DNA of 64,000 bases, taken from Chromatiales bacterium (GTDB lineage Bacteria > Pseudomonadota > Gammaproteobacteria > Steroidobacterales > GCA-2729495). The notes below the pieces were generated by a model. It was not told where the DNA came from. It did not search any database and worked only from the letters and a program-made list of their open reading frames with translations. The position numbers were made by a program, and so were the translations under genes. Location: assembly GCA_002688175.1 (NCBI GenBank), contig NZCC01000043.1, positions 1 through 64,000 of the forward strand, given 5' to 3'. Within the stretch, counting starts at the first letter, position 1. The number at the start of each line of letters is the position of its first letter. Of the stretch, positions 49,579 through 58,380 are shown piece after piece.

Positions 49579-52079
49579 GCAGCTGGCGATTCGCCGTAAA
49601 GTCACTGCTGCGGGATTTGCGCGCCGGTGAATTATCGGTTCTGTTGGTTGCGATCATCATTGCAGTCACGGCGATGACGGCGGTTGGTTTCTTTACCGAC
49701 CGGGTGGGTCGTGCGATCAAGCTGCAGGCCGGCGCCGTCCTGGCCGGTGATGTCGTCGTGCGCGCGCCGGCACCGCTCAAGCCGTCATTCATCGACGCAG
49801 CGCGTGCTTTGGGCATCGATACTGCGGAGTCACTGTCGTTCCTGACCATGGTACTGCCGGCCAATACCGACAATGAAGGTAATACGCTCAGTCAGATCAC
49901 CGCGGTCAGTGAGGGTTACCCGTTGCGCGGTGAATTTCTGGTTGCCAAGGTCATGTTTGGCGAGGTTGAATCTGCTGCCGGTATTCCGGCGTCGGGTACC
50001 GGCTGGGCGGCACCCGGACTCCTGGGACGCATGAATCTTAAGATCGGTGACCGGGTTCGCATCGGAGAGGCGGAACTGACGATTTCCCATGTGCTCGAAT
50101 ATCAGCCAAACCAGATGTCCGGCGGTATGGCGGGCATGGCACCGGGCCTGCTGGTTAACCTCGGTGATGTGCCCTCATTCAATGTCATTCGCCCCGGCAG
50201 CCGGGCCACCTACCGGGAGTTCTTCGCCGGTCCGGAGGCCAGGATCGCTGCCTTTCGTAACACCCTGGAAGCTGAGGCCGGTGAAGGCGCCCGGGTGGTT
50301 GGCCTTGAAGAGGCAGGTGCGCAGATTAATACCGCGATCGATCGTGCCCAGCGATTTCTGACCCTGGCTTCGCTGGTGACGGTCATACTTGCTGCCGTCG
50401 CCACCGCGATGGCGTCGCGCCGCTACGCACTCCGCCACCTTGATACGATTGCCTTGCTTAAAAGTGTCGGCGCAACCCAGTCATTCGTATTGAACAGTAC
50501 GCTCAGCCAGTTGTTGCTGGTGATTATCGGTACGGCGACGAGCGGCTCGCTGCTCGGGTATTTTGCTCAGGAGGTCCTGGTTGCGCTGGCCCCGGGTGTC
50601 CTGAATATTGCCCTGCCGCAAACCTCCTGGCAGGCAGGGTCACTCGGTCTGCTGACGGCGGCAACCATAACGGTCGGCTTTGCGCTGCCGCACCTGTTGA
50701 TGCTCAAAAACACAGCACCGATTCGGGTTCTGCGTCGGGATATGCCGCCACCGCAACTTTCCTCCGGGATCACCTATGGCATCGCGATCGGCATGTTGCT
50801 GGCCATGGTTTTTATGATTGTGCGCGATCTGAAACTCGTCGTTTATATTTTTGGCGGGGTCGCCACGGTCGCCGTACTGTCCTTCATAGCCGGCTGGATA
50901 CTGGTTCGCAGCCTGACGGGTTTTCGGGGTGCTGCCGGCGTAGCCTGGCGCTATGGGCTGGCAAACATCTCAAGACGCGGGACTGAAAGCATCGTGCAGA
51001 TCGTCGCCTTCGCTCTGAGTATCAATGTTTTGCTGCTGCTGACGATTGTGCGCAGCGATATTCTTGAAGAATGGAAAGCCAGCCTGCCGGAGGATGCCCC
51101 GAACTATTTTCTGGTCAATATCGATCCGGAGCAATGGCCGCAGATGCGGACATTCTTTAACGATGAACTCGGTGCTGTCCCGGAATATCTGCCGTTTATC
51201 CGTGGCAAGATTGTGCGCATCAGCGGCACCCCGATCGATGATTACAAATTCCCCAATGAGGGGGGACGCTTTTTCACTGGCCAGGAAACCAATTTCACCT
51301 GGCAGGCTACGCTTCCGGATACCAACCGTATTACGGCCGGTCAATGGTGGGGTGAGGACTATGTCGGCGAACCGCAGGCCTCACTCGACGAACGAATTGC
51401 TGAACGTCTCGGTGTCGGTGTGGGTGATTCACTCGGACTGAATGTAGGTGGCGAGGAACTGGAGGTACCGATCACCAGCCTGCGTGCCATTGAGTGGGAT
51501 TCAATGCGGCCTAATTTTTACCTGATGCTGTCGCCGGGTGAAGTCCAGCAACTGCCGCAGACTATTATTGCCGCAGTTTTTGTACCGCCCGATCGGCGAC
51601 TGGTGCTGAACCAGTTCGTGCGTGCTTTCCCGGGTGTCACCGTGTTTGACCTGGAGGTCATCATGGGCCAGGTGCGTATGGTGATCGAACGTGCGTCGTT
51701 GTCAGTGCAGTATGTGTTCCTGTTTACACTGTTGTCCGGTGTCATTGTGCTGCTTGCGGCCGTGCAGGCGACCCGCGATGAGCGTCGTTTTGAGAGCGCG
51801 TTACTGCACACGCTCGGTGCCCGGCGCAGCAAAATTCTGCAAGGCATTGCCGTTGAATTTACAGCCCTCGGTTGTCTGGCCGGCGGGCTTGCGGCATTCG
51901 GTGCAATGGCAATTGGCTGGGTTCTGGCCGAGCAGGTCTTTCAACTTGATTACACACTGAATCCATACCTGTGGCTGATCGGTCTCATACTCGGTAGCGT
52001 AGTGGTCGGCGTGACCGGCACCTGGGCGACACGCAAGGCGGTTACTGAGCCACCGGTAGCGGTGCTGCGGGAGGCGTGA
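49575..52079 (+). CDS. ABC transporter permease, FtsX-like (YbbP family)
   Basis: 834 aa, TM bundle layout of YbbP; directly coupled to the ATPase gene (ATGA overlap). Confidence 0.92.
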   Translation: MSSWRFAVKSLLRDLRAGELSVLLVAIIIAVTAMTAVGFFTDRVGRAIKLQAGAVLAGDVVVRAPAPLKPSFIDAARALGIDTAESLSFLTMVLPANTDNEGNTLSQITAVSEGYPLRGEFLVAKVMFGEVESAAGIPASGTGWAAPGLLGRMNLKIGDRVRIGEAELTISHVLEYQPNQMSGGMAGMAPGLLVNLGDVPSFNVIRPGSRATYREFFAGPEARIAAFRNTLEAEAGEGARVVGLEEAGAQINTAIDRAQRFLTLASLVTVILAAVATAMASRRYALRHLDTIALLKSVGATQSFVLNSTLSQLLLVIIGTATSGSLLGYFAQEVLVALAPGVLNIALPQTSWQAGSLGLLTAATITVGFALPHLLMLKNTAPIRVLRRDMPPPQLSSGITYGIAIGMLLAMVFMIVRDLKLVVYIFGGVATVAVLSFIAGWILVRSLTGFRGAAGVAWRYGLANISRRGTESIVQIVAFALSINVLLLLTIVRSDILEEWKASLPEDAPNYFLVNIDPEQWPQMRTFFNDELGAVPEYLPFIRGKIVRISGTPIDDYKFPNEGGRFFTGQETNFTWQATLPDTNRITAGQWWGEDYVGEPQASLDERIAERLGVGVGDSLGLNVGGEELEVPITSLRAIEWDSMRPNFYLMLSPGEVQQLPQTIIAAVFVPPDRRLVLNQFVRAFPGVTVFDLEVIMGQVRMVIERASLSVQYVFLFTLLSGVIVLLAAVQATRDERRFESALLHTLGARRSKILQGIAVEFTALGCLAGGLAAFGAMAIGWVLAEQVFQLDYTLNPYLWLIGLILGSVVVGVTGTWATRKAVTEPPVAVLREA

Positions 52080-52114
52080 CGGGTAAGGTTTTTTGTGGGG
52101 CAATATATTTTAGG

Positions 52115-52254
52115 GTTTCCCTGGGCGGTATTTTGTGTCCGTATACCCTTCCAAAACGCCGCTAAAGCGGCTTTAAGGTTTTGGCAGGGTATACGGACAC
52201 AAAATACCTTGGACATATCGGGGTACGACGCCGGAAAAATACCCCCAGGGAAAC
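52115..52254. repeat. Shorter member of the same palindromic element family (one full hairpin plus right end), 11-bp TIRs
   Basis: TIRs GTTTCCCTGGG (52115-52125) and CCCAGGGAAAC (52244-52254); contains hairpin 52127-52208. Confidence 0.9.
52127..52208 (+). repeat. Hairpin copy 3: 31-bp arms (30/31 paired), 20-nt loop GCCGCTAAAGCGGCTTTAAG
   Basis: GGTATTTTGTGTCCGTATACCCTTCCAAAAC (52127-52157) pairs with 52178-52208; single mismatch at 52150/52185. Confidence 0.96.
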
Positions 52255-52340
52255 ACCTGACCATCCCGGGTAACCCATTTAGAAATTACTTACCGATACC
52301 AAACCAGGTTACAGAGATGGCGTTAGCCACATTCCCGGTA

Positions 52341-53321
52341 TCAGGCAACGTTATTGCGCGGATTACCTTGCAGAAAGCAGGCGATGTTTTCGGCCATTTG
52401 CGCCACTGCCCGTTGGCGTGATTCGCGCCCGGCCCACGCGATGTGCGGAGTCACGATCAGGTTCGGTAACGGTGTATCAACCAGGGGCTCCGGGTCGACC
52501 GGCGGTTCCTGGCGCAGTACATCGATACCCGCGCCGGCAATCTGCCCGGTTTGCAACGCTGTGATCAGTGCCTCTGAATCAATGAGACCGCCACGTGCCG
52601 TATTAATCAGAATTGCATCGTTACGCATAACGGTTAAGGCATTTGTGTCGATCAGGTTCTCAGTTTCCGGATTCAGTGGGCAATGCAGGCTGATGATATC
52701 TGCCTGTGCGAGTAGCCGGCCGAGTCCGGCACGCTGCACGCCTTCTGCAGGATCAAGTAGTTCGTTATCAGTTGCCTCGTAGGGTTGACGTGCCGCCAGG
52801 ACATGCATGCCGAACGTCTCGGCGATGCGTCCGACCTCAGCCCCTAGAGAGCCGAAACCAATAATGCCGATGGTCTTTCCATCGAGTTCGCGAATCGGGT
52901 AATCCAGCAGGCAGAATTGCTGGCCGGCCTTCCATGAACCGCCCCGGATAGCCTTTTGGTAGTCGTTCAGTCGCCGGGTCAGTGCAAGAATCAGTGTGAA
53001 GACGTGTTGGGCGACAGATGGCGCGCAGTAATTACGAATATTGCTGACGACGATACCTGATTCGGCGGCCATGTTGAGATCGATATTGTCTGTACCGGTG
53101 GCGGCCAGGCAAATCAATTTAAGGTTAGTGGCTGACTTGATGATGTCGCCTGACATTCGCACCTTGTTGGCGAGCACGATATCGGCTGCTGCAATACGCT
53201 CGGTAACCAGGTTGGCCGGAGTTGCGGGAAAAAATTCCAGCGCCGGCAGCAGATCCGTCAACGGTACAAGGTCGATATCGTCAGGGCCCAGTGTGTCGGT
53301 GTCGAGGAAGACGGACCTCAT
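52341..53321 (-). CDS. D-2-hydroxyacid dehydrogenase (glycerate dehydrogenase-like)
   Basis: GKTIGIIGFGSLGAEVGRIAETFGM; NTARGGLIDSEALITAL; NLIVTPHIAWAGRESRQR. Confidence 0.92.
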   Translation of the reverse strand: MRSVFLDTDTLGPDDIDLVPLTDLLPALEFFPATPANLVTERIAAADIVLANKVRMSGDIIKSATNLKLICLAATGTDNIDLNMAAESGIVVSNIRNYCAPSVAQHVFTLILALTRRLNDYQKAIRGGSWKAGQQFCLLDYPIRELDGKTIGIIGFGSLGAEVGRIAETFGMHVLAARQPYEATDNELLDPAEGVQRAGLGRLLAQADIISLHCPLNPETENLIDTNALTVMRNDAILINTARGGLIDSEALITALQTGQIAGAGIDVLRQEPPVDPEPLVDTPLPNLIVTPHIAWAGRESRQRAVAQMAENIACFLQGNPRNNVA

Positions 53322-56098
53322 CAGCCGGAGTCCTGCAGACCCCGGGCGATGCCGTTGATGCTGGCGATCAAGGCATCAAACAGGGCCGCATCTTCTCGAT
53401 TGACCGCACGCCAACGACGCAGGAGATCGACTTGCAGCAGGCTCATCGGATCCACATACGGATTGCGCAGGCGAATCGACCGGCGCAGAGTTGCTTGCTT
53501 CTCAAGCAGGACTTGCTGGTTTCTGAGTATCAGTATCTGTTCAACGCTGAGATCGAATTCGGTGCGCATGTGCGGAAAGAACTGGTCGTGAAGGTCGCCA
53601 GCCAGTGCTGAATAACGGCTGGCGATATTCAAATCGGTTTTCGCCAGTACGGTTTCAACGTCATACAGTACAGCACGGAAGAAATACCAGGACTCTGCCA
53701 TTTCCTGTACCGCAGCGAGGCCGAATTCCTTTATGGCTGCCGTCAGTCCCGTGCCGAAACCATACCATCCCGGCAAGATGTGGCGGCTCTGAATCCACGC
53801 GTGGTCCCACGGTACACCATGCAAGTTATTGATGCTGCTGCTGGTATTAGGCAAGGCCGCACGTTCGACTTCACGCATGCGCATGATGACATCAACTGGT
53901 GTAGCTTTTTGAAAATAGTCAAAGAAATTATCTGAATCATAAATAAGGTGCTGGTAGCGAGTCGCACTGGCCGTGGTAATCGTTTCCATTATGCGGTGCC
54001 ATTCACCCTGTTCCTTATCGGTTTTTTGGCGCGGCAAGGCAGTGGCCATGGCAACCGAACTCATGGTTTGTTCTAGCGTTCGTAAAGCAATTCCACGCAC
54101 ACCGTACTTGGCATTGACGAGTTCGCCCTGTTCAGTTGCTCGTAACCGACCGCGTATGGTGCCGGGTGGCGAATCCAGTACTGCCGCATGGGTGCGGCCG
54201 CCGCCGCGACTGATCGTGCCGCCGCGTCCGTGGAACAGGGTAAACTTTACGTCGGCCTTATCCATCGTTGTGACCAGGTCGGACTGTGCCTGATGTAGCG
54301 ACCAGCGTGCTGACGCAATACCGACATCTCGATTAGTGTCCGAATAACTGACCATGATGATCTGGTGGTTGTCACATCGTTCGAGATGCCTGCGGTAGAT
54401 ATCGTTCTGTAGCAGCAGATGCATTGTCGACGAACAGTTGACCAGGTCTGCATTGGTTTCAAAATAGGGCGTGATATCCAGTGGTACGCCACCGTTTTTC
54501 TTTCTCAGGTCTGCCCAACGGGCCAGCAACAGTACTGACAACACGTCGTCGACTCCATGAGCCATGCTGATTATATAGGGTCCGATTGAGCGTTTGCCGT
54601 AGCGTCGGCGACAGAAAGCGATGGCCTGGAAAATAGCCAGGGTGCGGCGTGCCTGATTGTTCGGATCTACGGACGGTGACTCATTGTTCTCGAGCGCTTC
54701 CTGCAGACGCTGGGTTCGCTCTTGCGGTGTTTGGTCGAGCCAGTTTCTTTCACCGAGACAATGGCCCAATACCCGGCGATTAATGATTGCACTCTGGCGA
54801 ATATCGAGGGTAAGAAAGTAAAAACCAAAAGTTTTTATCCGCGTTATCAGGCGCCGCGTCGAAAACAGACCTGCATGCATGCCACGATTGGCTGCAAGAC
54901 TGTCATGTACAAGTTGCATATCCTTGCGGAATTCGTCTGCAGACTCGTAAGGAAAAACATCATCATCGAAGGTTGCCTGCAGACGCTGTTCCACGAGTTT
55001 AAGGAAGGCGCGGTATGGCATGTCCCGGTATCGCAACGAAACCTGTCCGGCGGCACCGGGGAACTGTTTCGCATATTGCTGGGTGCGCTTGAGCATTTCT
55101 TCAGAGACGGAGATACGACCCGTGCTCTGGCTGAGTTTCTGCGCCAGTGCCCGCACTTCATTGAAATACAGATCAAGATTCAGTGAACGTTGCCTGGCCA
55201 GTGTTTCACGAATTGTGCGTCCGGTAATATCAGGTCGCGCTTCAAAATCGCTGCCGATCCATGAGGAAAAGCGGAGTATCGTCGGTAGTTGGACGCCAGC
55301 AGCTTCATCACCGTAGGCAAGCTGCAGTGAATTGGCTATTCGCTCATAAAATGAAGGTATGGCACGATAAATAACATCTGTCAGAAAGAATAATATGTGT
55401 TCGACTTCATCGAAAACTGTGCGTTCTTCATGCGGATGTTCTTCCGTTTGCCAGATCGTAGTTATATCGCTACGAATGCTTTGGAGATAAGCGTTAACTT
55501 CAGGTGGGGTTAGTACCGGATTCTGGATTTCAACGAGCCGTTTGACGATATTTTGCTGTTTACGCAAGATGGTACGTCGTGTCGGTTCGATGCTGTCGGC
55601 GGCAAATACCGGTTCAATATGCAGTGAGTGAAAAAGTTTGAGAACATCGTCAAGGCTCAGCCCCGCGTCGCGCAGGCGGAATATGGTTTCTTCAATGCCA
55701 CCCGGTTGTCGGGTCGACGAGTCCTGGATGTAATCACGCCAGCGGCGAATACGATGAACCTGCTCGGCAGTATTGACGACCTGAAAATAGGTTGAAAAAG
55801 CACGGACAAAATTACGTGCACTGAGTGGCGACAGTGACTGGACCAGGGCATCGAGATTTGCTCCGGCCTGACCATCGCCTTCGCGGCGATCAATCGCAGT
55901 TCGGCGTGCTGCCTCGACAACATCAAACAGAGAATCGCCACCTTGTTCCTTGAGCAAATCGCCGATCATGGCCGCCAGTTTGTGCACATCATGGCGAAGT
56001 GCGGCATCCTTCTCTTGAAATTCTATGTCCTGGCGTTTTTCAGCAGGGCGAACTGTGGGATGCAGTCCCGTCGCTTCGGTCGGATTTCTGGCAGACAT
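53321..56098 (-). CDS. ppc: Phosphoenolpyruvate carboxylase
   Basis: FTLFHGRGGTISRGGGRTHAAVLDSPPGTIRGRLRATEQGE; LTLDIRQSA. Confidence 0.96.
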   Translation of the reverse strand: MSARNPTEATGLHPTVRPAEKRQDIEFQEKDAALRHDVHKLAAMIGDLLKEQGGDSLFDVVEAARRTAIDRREGDGQAGANLDALVQSLSPLSARNFVRAFSTYFQVVNTAEQVHRIRRWRDYIQDSSTRQPGGIEETIFRLRDAGLSLDDVLKLFHSLHIEPVFAADSIEPTRRTILRKQQNIVKRLVEIQNPVLTPPEVNAYLQSIRSDITTIWQTEEHPHEERTVFDEVEHILFFLTDVIYRAIPSFYERIANSLQLAYGDEAAGVQLPTILRFSSWIGSDFEARPDITGRTIRETLARQRSLNLDLYFNEVRALAQKLSQSTGRISVSEEMLKRTQQYAKQFPGAAGQVSLRYRDMPYRAFLKLVEQRLQATFDDDVFPYESADEFRKDMQLVHDSLAANRGMHAGLFSTRRLITRIKTFGFYFLTLDIRQSAIINRRVLGHCLGERNWLDQTPQERTQRLQEALENNESPSVDPNNQARRTLAIFQAIAFCRRRYGKRSIGPYIISMAHGVDDVLSVLLLARWADLRKKNGGVPLDITPYFETNADLVNCSSTMHLLLQNDIYRRHLERCDNHQIIMVSYSDTNRDVGIASARWSLHQAQSDLVTTMDKADVKFTLFHGRGGTISRGGGRTHAAVLDSPPGTIRGRLRATEQGELVNAKYGVRGIALRTLEQTMSSVAMATALPRQKTDKEQGEWHRIMETITTASATRYQHLIYDSDNFFDYFQKATPVDVIMRMREVERAALPNTSSSINNLHGVPWDHAWIQSRHILPGWYGFGTGLTAAIKEFGLAAVQEMAESWYFFRAVLYDVETVLAKTDLNIASRYSALAGDLHDQFFPHMRTEFDLSVEQILILRNQQVLLEKQATLRRSIRLRNPYVDPMSLLQVDLLRRWRAVNREDAALFDALIASINGIARGLQDSG

Positions 56099-56184
56099 AA
56101 TTGAGAGTTTGGCTGGATAAGGCGCTGGTGGCGTTGGGATGAATCGCTGTAATTGATTGATCGGTAGAATTATTTGTGGATCTT

Positions 56185-56322
56185 ATGACTGAATCAAGTC
56201 AGATGGAAGCCCTTTTGCACATCTTTATCCGGTTCCTGTCTACAATGGGGAATCTCAGCCGGATTACAGGTATTCTTACGCTGCTGATCAGCATCGGGTT
56301 GATTTTGCCACATATTTGTTAA
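56185..56322 (+). CDS. Candidate small membrane protein (45 aa), absent from the supplied ORF track
   Basis: Hand translation MTESSQMEALLHIFIRFLSTMGNLSRITGILTLLISIGLILPHIC; ends 10 nt before the SLC13-type transporter ORF. Confidence 0.4.
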   Translation: MTESSQMEALLHIFIRFLSTMGNLSRITGILTLLISIGLILPHIC

Positions 56323-56331
56323 GGGTCAATT

Positions 56332-58149
56332 TTGCCGCAACTTCCTGAACTGCATGCAATCATTGTCATATGCCTGACCTGCCTGGCAATGTTTTTGTTT
56401 ACGAAAGACCGGATTCCCCTGGAAACGACGGGGCTCGGCGTTCTGATATTGCTCATACTGCTGTTTATAATTTTCCCATATAAGAATATTCAGCCGACGG
56501 CCTTCTTTAACAATTTCGGTCATGAAGCGCTGGTAACGATTTGTGCGTTACTGATTCTCGGTCGCGGGCTTGAAACCACCGGTGCATTACAGCCACTTGC
56601 TGCAATTATGTCGAGTTTCTGGCTCGAACGGCCGACATTGGCCTTGCTGGCGACATTGCTCGTCGGTGCAATATGCAGCGCCTTTTTGAATAACACGCCG
56701 ATTGTCGTCATGTTGTTGCCGGTGCTGGTCGCTGTTTGCATTCGTGCCGGTCGACCTCCCTCGAAGATACTCATGCCGATGGGCTTGGCTACATTGATCG
56801 GCGGTATGGCGACAACGATCGGTACCTCCACTAATCTGCTGGTTGTGGGTATTGCCGCCGATCTCGGTGAGCGTCGTTTCGGCATGTTTGATTTTACCCT
56901 GCCCGTTGTGATCGCCGGTGGTGCAGGTTTGCTGTTTCTGTGGCTGGTTGCGCCCCGTCTGTTGCCGGTACGTAAGGCATTCATGGTGGATACATCACCG
57001 CGCTTGTTCAGTGCAGTTCTCTACATTAATGCAGACGGGTTTGCTCCCGGCAAGATGTTGTCAGAGGTTCGCGCCAAGACCGAGGGTCGTATGCGAGTTG
57101 ACCGGATCCAGCGTACCGAGACATTGTTTGTGGCGAAATTGCCGTCGGTAAAACTGCAGCCGGGCGACCGTTTGTATGTCAAAGATTCGGCTGAGCGACT
57201 CAAGGAGTTTGAACAAACGCTCGGTGCGACATTGTTCAACGTGTCAGACGGCGAACACCCGGTCAGCGATGATGTACCCCTCGCAACTGAAGGTCAGCAA
57301 CTGGCTGAAGTGGTTATTACCCGCGGGTCTGCATTGCATCATAGGACCTTGAATGCAGCACAGTTCAGTAATCGGTTTGGTTTGTTTCCTCTGGCAATTC
57401 ACCGGGCCCGATCGTCACAGGATGTCAGCGGCGATCTGGGCACAATTCGCCTGCGCGCCGGTGATGTATTACTCGTGCAGGGTTCACGTGAGTCGATTCA
57501 AACCCTGCGCGAGAACGGTTCTATGCTCGTGCTTGATGCGACCACCGACCTGCCGCACACAAAACGTGCGCCTGTGGCACTGGGAATTATTCTCGGGGTC
57601 GTCGCCTTTGCCGCCGCTGGTATCCTGCCAATTTCGGTGGCCGCATTATGCGGTGTTTCACTGATGCTGTTGACCGGCAGCATGCAATGGCGTGATGCGG
57701 GTGATGCACTGAATATTCCGGTCATCATGATCATTGTTGCGAGTCTGTCACTCGGTTTTGCGTTGATGGAAACCGGCGGCGCCCAGTTTATTGCCGAATG
57801 GTTTGTGTTTGTTACCCAACCGCTGCCGGTGCCGCTGATCCTGAGTGGTTTGATCCTGCTGATGACGTTATTGACGAACGTAGTTTCAAATAATGCTGCA
57901 GCTGTTATCGGGACACCCGTTGCGATCAGTATTGCACAACAAATTAATGCGCCGACTGAACCATTTATCCTGGCCATTATCTTTGGTGCCAATATGAGTT
58001 TTGCGACACCCATTGGCTACCATACAAACTTGCTGATCATGAGTGCCGGTAACTATAAATTTACGGATTTCATGCGTATTGGTATTCCGCTGACACTGGT
58101 GATGTGGGCCGCTTTTACGATTATTTTGCCGTTGCTATACGACCTGTAG
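56332..58149 (+). CDS. SLC13/DASS-type transporter with cytoplasmic TrkA-C (RCK_C) domains (TTG start)
   Basis: 605 aa; NNTPIVVMLLPV, GTSTNLLVVGIAADLGERRFGMFDF, central LQPGDRLYVKDSAERLKEFEQTLG and IRLRAGDVLLVQGSRESIQTLRE. Confidence 0.92.
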   Translation: MPQLPELHAIIVICLTCLAMFLFTKDRIPLETTGLGVLILLILLFIIFPYKNIQPTAFFNNFGHEALVTICALLILGRGLETTGALQPLAAIMSSFWLERPTLALLATLLVGAICSAFLNNTPIVVMLLPVLVAVCIRAGRPPSKILMPMGLATLIGGMATTIGTSTNLLVVGIAADLGERRFGMFDFTLPVVIAGGAGLLFLWLVAPRLLPVRKAFMVDTSPRLFSAVLYINADGFAPGKMLSEVRAKTEGRMRVDRIQRTETLFVAKLPSVKLQPGDRLYVKDSAERLKEFEQTLGATLFNVSDGEHPVSDDVPLATEGQQLAEVVITRGSALHHRTLNAAQFSNRFGLFPLAIHRARSSQDVSGDLGTIRLRAGDVLLVQGSRESIQTLRENGSMLVLDATTDLPHTKRAPVALGIILGVVAFAAAGILPISVAALCGVSLMLLTGSMQWRDAGDALNIPVIMIIVASLSLGFALMETGGAQFIAEWFVFVTQPLPVPLILSGLILLMTLLTNVVSNNAAAVIGTPVAISIAQQINAPTEPFILAIIFGANMSFATPIGYHTNLLIMSAGNYKFTDFMRIGIPLTLVMWAAFTIILPLLYDL

Positions 58150-58170
58150 GCTGGTGTCTTCCCATCACAC

Positions 58171-58199
58171 TTGACGGCAGGGGTGACTGCAGGGATACT
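58171..58199 (+). promoter_or_regulatory. Sigma70-type promoter for the trp operon
   Basis: TTGACG (58171-58176) - 17 bp - GATACT (58194-58199). Confidence 0.7.
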
Positions 58200-58205
58200 G
58201 CAAGC

Positions 58206-58271
58206 ATGAATAGTGCGGTTTGCAACGGAAACTGGTGGTGGCCTTCCTCAACGGAGAGGGTTGCAGGCTAG
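58206..58271 (+). CDS. trpL: trp leader peptide with three consecutive Trp codons
   Basis: MNSAVCNGNWWWPSSTERVAG*; TGGTGGTGG at 58233-58241, between promoter and terminator upstream of trpE. Confidence 0.88.
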   Translation: MNSAVCNGNWWWPSSTERVAG

Positions 58272-58327
58272 CGCGTCACAAAGAATAGCCAAAAAACCCA
58301 TCTCCGCAGAGCGGCGATGGGTTTTTT
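58252..58327 (+). terminator. trp attenuator: antiterminator (2:3) and terminator (3:4)
   Basis: Terminator AAAAAACCCATC(58291-58302)/GATGGGTTTTTT(58316-58327); antiterminator CGGAGAGGGTT (58252-58262) pairs with AACCC(A)TCTCCG (58295-58306). Confidence 0.88.
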
Positions 58328-58380
58328 ATTGGGCGATAATTTTTATATATTTTTGTTAAGTAGTTTGAGTAAGCAAGGTA

